A stretch of 64,000 bases of DNA, taken from positions 62,001-126,000 of the forward strand of contig JAUIEP010000001.1 of the NCBI GenBank assembly GCA_030428835.1. Direction: 5' to 3'. Position 1 is the first letter of the stretch, and every line of letters begins with the position of its first letter. Source of the stretch: Gammaproteobacteria bacterium (GTDB lineage: Bacteria; Pseudomonadota; Gammaproteobacteria; Pseudomonadales; Halieaceae). Below are positions 60,239-64,000 of this stretch, piece by piece. The notes under the pieces were generated by a model. That model saw only the letters and a program-made list of their open reading frames with translations, was not told the DNA's origin and made no database searches. The position numbers and the translations under genes were made by a program.

Positions 60239-61798
60239 TTACATGAACTTCATGAGTTGTTCCATCAATCGAATGACGGGCCCGTGCCACCAGGGCACTT
60301 CAGGGTCCGTCTCCGGTACCGCATACTGCGCGCGCAGTGCCGCCAGGCGCTGCTTCAGCTCCGCCGTCAGCGCCTCCTGTCCGGGCCTGCCGTAGAGATT
60401 GACCTGGTCGGTGGGATCCGACGCGAATTCGAACAGCTCCCACTCGTCGTTCTCATAGTAATAGGCCAGCTTGTGCGTCGGCGTGTGGATGCCGTAGTGC
60501 CGGGCGACACCGTGAAAGCCCGGGTTCTCATAGAAGTGGTAGTACAGGTCGCGTGGGGCGATGTTGCCGTCGCCGCCAAGGTGTGGCAGGAGGCTCATGC
60601 CGTGCATGGGCGTTTGTGGCGCCAGGCCGGCGGCGGCCAGCAGCGTGGGTGCGAAATCGATGTTCTGTACCATGTCCGTGTTGACGCTGCCGGGCGCCAC
60701 CCTGCCGGGCCAGCGCACCAGTAGCGGGATGCGCGCGGACGCCTCGTCTATCCAGCGCTTGTCGAACCAGCCGTTCTCGCCGAGGAAAAACCCCTGGTCG
60801 GAGGTGTAAACGACAATCGTGTTGTCCGCCAGTCCCTTTTCCTGCAGGTAGTCCAGCAGGCGGCCGATCTGCCGGTCCATACTCTTGACGGAGCCGATGT
60901 AGCTCTTGATGTAGCGCTGGTATTTCCAGCGCACCTCGTCGTCGCCGTCGAGGTCGGCCTCCTCGAATGCCCGGTTCCCCGCGGCAAATGCGCCGTCCCA
61001 CAGGGCCTGTTGCTGCGGCGTGAAGTTCTTGCTCTGGGACAGCTTGACGTCGTTGTCTGTCATGTAGTCGCGAATGGTCATGCGCGCTTCGCGGCGCGCC
61101 TCGGTCAGGCCCTCGAGATCGCGCAGCAGGGTGGGCGGTTCGGGCACCCTCGCGCCCTCGTCCCAGTTCCTGAGTTCCTCGGGCCCGGGCATCCAGTCGC
61201 GGTGCGGCGTCTTGTGGTTATAAATAAGAAAGAACGGTGCATCGCTTCCCCGCGCCTCTTCCAGCCAATTGATCGCCTTGTCGGTCACCAGGTCCGCCAC
61301 GTAACCGGTAGTCTCCTCGACGCCCGCCGCGCTGCGAAAGTGGGGATTGAAGTAGGTGCCCTGCTCGAAGGCGTTGGTGATGACTTCCCAGTGGTCGAAG
61401 CCGACCGGGTCGCTGTACAGGTGCCACTTGCCGACGACGGCGGTCTGGTACCCGCCGGCCTTGAGCAGCTTCGGCAGGGTCTGCTGCGAGCCGTCGAAAG
61501 GGCCGGACCACTCGTTGCTGTAGAAGCCGTTGCCGTGGCTGTGCATGCCGGTCAGCATCGTCGCGCGGCTCGGCCCGCAGATGGCGTTGCCCACGTAGGC
61601 CCGGTCGAAGCGCATGCCCTCCTGTGCCAGGCGGTCGATATTGGGCGTTTGCATGATCGCGTTGCCGTACGCACTGACGGCCTTCACCGCGTGGTCGTCC
61701 GACATGATGAACACGATGTTGGGGCGCTCCGCGGCCACCGAGTGTGCGCCGGCCAGGAGGGCCAGTGCCGCTAACAGCGATTTTGCAACTATCTGCAT
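60239..61798 (-). CDS. Type I sulfatase (formylglycine-dependent), first copy
   Basis: 519 residues. Signal peptide to about residue 23, then RPNIVFIMSDDHAVKAVSAYG (metal ligands) and the maturation motif ICGPSRATMLTG with C-x-P-S-R for conversion of Cys to formylglycine. TSDQGFFLGENGWFDKRW is the C-terminal metal-binding part. Exported hydrolase of sulfate esters. Needs a formylglycine-generating enzyme, not in the window. Starts 15 bp after the second sulfatase gene's stop. Confidence 0.95.
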   Translation of the reverse strand: MQIVAKSLLAALALLAGAHSVAAERPNIVFIMSDDHAVKAVSAYGNAIMQTPNIDRLAQEGMRFDRAYVGNAICGPSRATMLTGMHSHGNGFYSNEWSGPFDGSQQTLPKLLKAGGYQTAVVGKWHLYSDPVGFDHWEVITNAFEQGTYFNPHFRSAAGVEETTGYVADLVTDKAINWLEEARGSDAPFFLIYNHKTPHRDWMPGPEELRNWDEGARVPEPPTLLRDLEGLTEARREARMTIRDYMTDNDVKLSQSKNFTPQQQALWDGAFAAGNRAFEEADLDGDDEVRWKYQRYIKSYIGSVKSMDRQIGRLLDYLQEKGLADNTIVVYTSDQGFFLGENGWFDKRWIDEASARIPLLVRWPGRVAPGSVNTDMVQNIDFAPTLLAAAGLAPQTPMHGMSLLPHLGGDGNIAPRDLYYHFYENPGFHGVARHYGIHTPTHKLAYYYENDEWELFEFASDPTDQVNLYGRPGQEALTAELKQRLAALRAQYAVPETDPEVPWWHGPVIRLMEQLMKFM

Positions 61799-61813
61799 TT
61801 CATAGGTTCCCGG

Positions 61814-63490
61814 CTAATTCCTGATGTCGAACTCAACGGTCTCGCTCTCGATCCAGCCGTAGCGGACCGCCTTCGCTGTCACCCCGGCCGCGCCGTGCGG
61901 GTCGAACGGGCCGGTGTACAGCCGCCACGCGCCGTCGTCGAGGCGGTAGCCGATGGAGGCGCCATCGGGAGCGCTGATCTGTACCCTCCCCTGTGTCGAG
62001 CGGATAACGGGCGCGGCGCTGACAGGCACCGCGCCGCCCGGGTTGAAGCCGGCCACCATGGCCTCCTCGGACTGCTCGCTCCAGTCCCCGACGCGTTCCT
62101 GCCACGCGGACAGGGCGCCGCGCAACCGCTCGAGTTGCGCGGCATACCCCGGGTCGCCGGCCAGGTTGTGCAGCTCCAGAGGGTCGGCGTCGATGTCGTA
62201 CAGCTGCTCCTCGCCCGGCCCCTCGAACCAGCGGCGCTGCACGCTGTCCAGCTTGCCCTGCGCGTACAGGGCGCGCATTTCGCGCATCATGTCGATATTG
62301 TCGCGATAGGCGAGTTCGTGCCCGCCGCCCTGCTCCGGGTACCAGCTGCGGATGTACTTGAATGTCGCGTCGCGCACCGCGCGCTGGCGATCGGCCACCT
62401 CGTCGATGCGATCGCGGGAGGCGTAGATATAGGTGCGGGGTTCACCCTGCACGAGGTCGCGTCCGTGCATGTAGGCGGGCACCCTGGCACCGGCGAGCCT
62501 GAGGATCGTCGGACCGAGGTCGACGAAGCTCACGAGGCGCGTATCCAGCCCACCTGGCGGCGCGTCCGCCGGTCGGTACTGTTCCGGCCAGCGTATGATC
62601 ATGGGCACCTTGATGCCGGTGTCGTAGAGCTCGCGCTTGGAGCGCGGCAGGCCGTCACCGTGATCCGTGGTCCAGATGACGATCGTCTCGTCCGCCAGTC
62701 CGTCCTCCTCCAGTTGCGCCAGGAGTTGCCCCACCTCGTTGTCCATGGCCGCGATGTTGTTGTAGTGCCGGGCGATATCGGCGCGCACCGTCGAGGTGTC
62801 GGGGAAGTACGGGGGCACAGTGACCGCCGCCGGTTCCACTAACTCCTCCACCGGCGGCGCGCCGACGCGACTCACCGCGCGCATGACCTGCATGGCGAAG
62901 TGCATGACGCTGTTGGGCCAGCTACCGAGCGGGCGGAACACGCCGCTCTCGTGGGTCACCGCGAAGTTCAGCAGCCCGTAGAACGGCCTCTCATCGTCGC
63001 GGTCGCGCCAGTGCCCGCCCGAGCCCTCGACGTCCCAGATCGTGAAGGGGCCCGAGCCGGACATCGGCCCGCTGAACTGGTAGTCGAGCTTGGAATCGGT
63101 GAACGTGAAATAGCCGGCGGCGCGCAACAGTTCGGGATAGGCCTTTACCTGCGGCGGCGGCACGCTCTTGTAGCCGCCGCCGGGCGCCGAGGATGTGCGC
63201 ATGTGCTGTGCGCCGATGGCGATCTGGTGCATGCCGGTGATATGCGCCGCCCTGCTCGGTGCGCAGACGCCCGCGGTGGTGAACGTGTTGGGATAGCGGG
63301 TGCCCGCGGCCGCGAGCCGGTCGAGGTTCGGGGTGACCGCGACGGTGTCGCCGAACGCGCCCACGCGAGCGCTCATGTCCTCGGCCATGAGCACGAGGAT
63401 GTTGGGTCGCTCGGCAGCCGTCGCGTGGCCGGCGCCCAGGCAGAACAGCACCCAGGCGAACGGCCACCACCGGAGCAGCCGGCTAGTCAC
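61814..63490 (-). CDS. Type I sulfatase (formylglycine-dependent), second copy
   Basis: 558 residues from GTG 63490, which overlaps the TonB-receptor stop (GTGA). Signal peptide, RPNILVLMAEDMSARVGAFGD, the maturation motif VCAPSRAAHITG, and TTDHGDGLPRSKRELYDTGIKVP. Belongs to the heparan-N-sulfatase-like branch (family call from layout). The C-terminal 60 residues look like a beta domain (RVQISAPDGASIGYRLDDG). Clearly diverged from the first sulfatase, so the two likely act on different positions or substrates. Confidence 0.94.
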   Translation of the reverse strand: MTSRLLRWWPFAWVLFCLGAGHATAAERPNILVLMAEDMSARVGAFGDTVAVTPNLDRLAAAGTRYPNTFTTAGVCAPSRAAHITGMHQIAIGAQHMRTSSAPGGGYKSVPPPQVKAYPELLRAAGYFTFTDSKLDYQFSGPMSGSGPFTIWDVEGSGGHWRDRDDERPFYGLLNFAVTHESGVFRPLGSWPNSVMHFAMQVMRAVSRVGAPPVEELVEPAAVTVPPYFPDTSTVRADIARHYNNIAAMDNEVGQLLAQLEEDGLADETIVIWTTDHGDGLPRSKRELYDTGIKVPMIIRWPEQYRPADAPPGGLDTRLVSFVDLGPTILRLAGARVPAYMHGRDLVQGEPRTYIYASRDRIDEVADRQRAVRDATFKYIRSWYPEQGGGHELAYRDNIDMMREMRALYAQGKLDSVQRRWFEGPGEEQLYDIDADPLELHNLAGDPGYAAQLERLRGALSAWQERVGDWSEQSEEAMVAGFNPGGAVPVSAAPVIRSTQGRVQISAPDGASIGYRLDDGAWRLYTGPFDPHGAAGVTAKAVRYGWIESETVEFDIRN

Positions 63491-64000
63491 AGCCAGCGAT
63501 AACCGAGCTGGAGCCCGAACGTGCGTTCAGATGCCTTGCTGTACAGGTGGTTGTAACCATTGGGCAGGATGTTCTGGTTATTGGGCACGATGATCGACGG
63601 GTAGAACTCATCGGTCAGGTTCTTGATGAACAGTGACGCCTTCCAGGTGTCGTCCTTGGCCGCGAGGGCGAGCGACAGGTCGTAGATAGTATAGCCGTCG
63701 CCGATCGTCTCGCTATCCTGCGTTAACGAGTACTGTACCTTGTCCTGGGAACGCACCGCACCGGTCAGGTGCAGGTCGAAGTCGCCATCGAGCAGGAAGG
63801 AATACGTGGCCGCGAGGTTGACTTTCCAGTCGGGGCTGAACGGCAGTTCGCCGCCGGACAGGTCCTGCAGGCCTGCCTCGGGACACTCGCCGCGAAACTC
63901 CTGTCCGCCGCTGCAGGGCTCGCCCGGATAGTCCTCGATCTCCGCGTCGATCCAGGCCGCGCCACCGGTCACGCGCAGGTGCTCGGAAAGCTGGGCGAGG
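63487..64000 (-). CDS. TonB-dependent receptor, C-terminal part
   Basis: The last 170 residues or so of a TonB-dependent outer-membrane receptor; the gene continues past the window. Barrel-type strands (WKVNLAATYSFLL, DFDLHLTGAVRSQDKVQYS), the KNLTDEFYPS motif and the terminal ERTFGLQLGYRWL are typical. Its stop overlaps the sulfatase start, so receptor and sulfatase are translationally coupled and probably handle the same sulfated substrate. Confidence 0.9.
   Translation of the reverse strand, partial: LAQLSEHLRVTGGAAWIDAEIEDYPGEPCSGGQEFRGECPEAGLQDLSGGELPFSPDWKVNLAATYSFLLDGDFDLHLTGAVRSQDKVQYSLTQDSETIGDGYTIYDLSLALAAKDDTWKASLFIKNLTDEFYPSIIVPNNQNILPNGYNHLYSKASERTFGLQLGYRWL

Overview
The window looks like chromosome of a marine gammaproteobacterium, probably from the OM60/NOR5 (Halieaceae) or a neighbouring lineage. 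This is inferred from gene content, not from a marker gene: TonB-dependent receptors, sulfatases, PEP-CTERM-type surface proteins with a PrsT-like TPR protein, an FNR-type regulator, and a full selA-selB-selC selenocysteine set. Most of the sequence is high-GC with tightly packed genes; 17.7-20.1 kb and the 20.1-30.2 kb element are visibly lower in GC.

Layout. 1-494: start of a Prc protease. 0.8-17.1 kb: a catabolic region for an unidentified CoA-activated substrate (hydratase/dehydrogenase fusion, nitronate monooxygenase-like flavoprotein, MFS carrier, VOC protein, enoyl-CoA hydratase, TetR regulator, DsbA-like isomerase, two acyl-CoA dehydrogenases, GST-like protein, SDR, DUF1330-fold proteins). 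33.9-38.0 kb: a second block of the same kind (GST-like, nitronate monooxygenase-like, DUF2855, LLM-class oxidoreductase). Seven 17-bp palindromes, TGRCA-N7-TGYCA, stand in front of genes in both blocks. I infer one regulon, probably controlled by the TetR protein at 6925-7512. 17.2-20.1 kb: a GNAT gene, then low-GC DNA with a PEP-CTERM-like protein and a thrombospondin type-3 repeat protein.

20.1-30.2 kb is an integrated phage satellite in the 3' end of selC, bounded by 20-bp direct repeats. It holds an integrase, AlpA, a replication-type protein with iterons inside its gene, a possible small terminase, TerL, HNH, major capsid, prohead protease, connector and portal. There are no tail, lysis or repressor genes, so it fits the capsid-forming phage-inducible island type. 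An HNH-repeat gene sits as cargo beside selC. The DNA just outside the left repeat has the same arm-site, AT box and core layout and spacing as the element's right end. This suggests an older element once sat there in tandem.

30.2-33.6 kb: selC, selB, selA. 38.3-44.1 kb: subtilase, PEP-CTERM-like protein, PrsT-like TPR protein. 44.3-49.8 kb: a double-SDR fusion with a cupin, FNR, PhoD-type phosphatase and a small ABM-like protein. 49.9-53.1 kb: 2-oxoacid dehydrogenase E1alpha-E1beta-E2 operon without E3. 53.4-64.0 kb: a TonB receptor, then a tightly packed minus-strand series (second TonB receptor, two sulfatases, DUF3604, DUF1214, sulfotransferase-like) that looks like an uptake and desulfation/hydrolysis pathway. 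A palindromic repeat family, GGTCGAATnnATTCGACC, is scattered through host DNA and forms a seven-unit, 42-bp tandem array at 12 kb.
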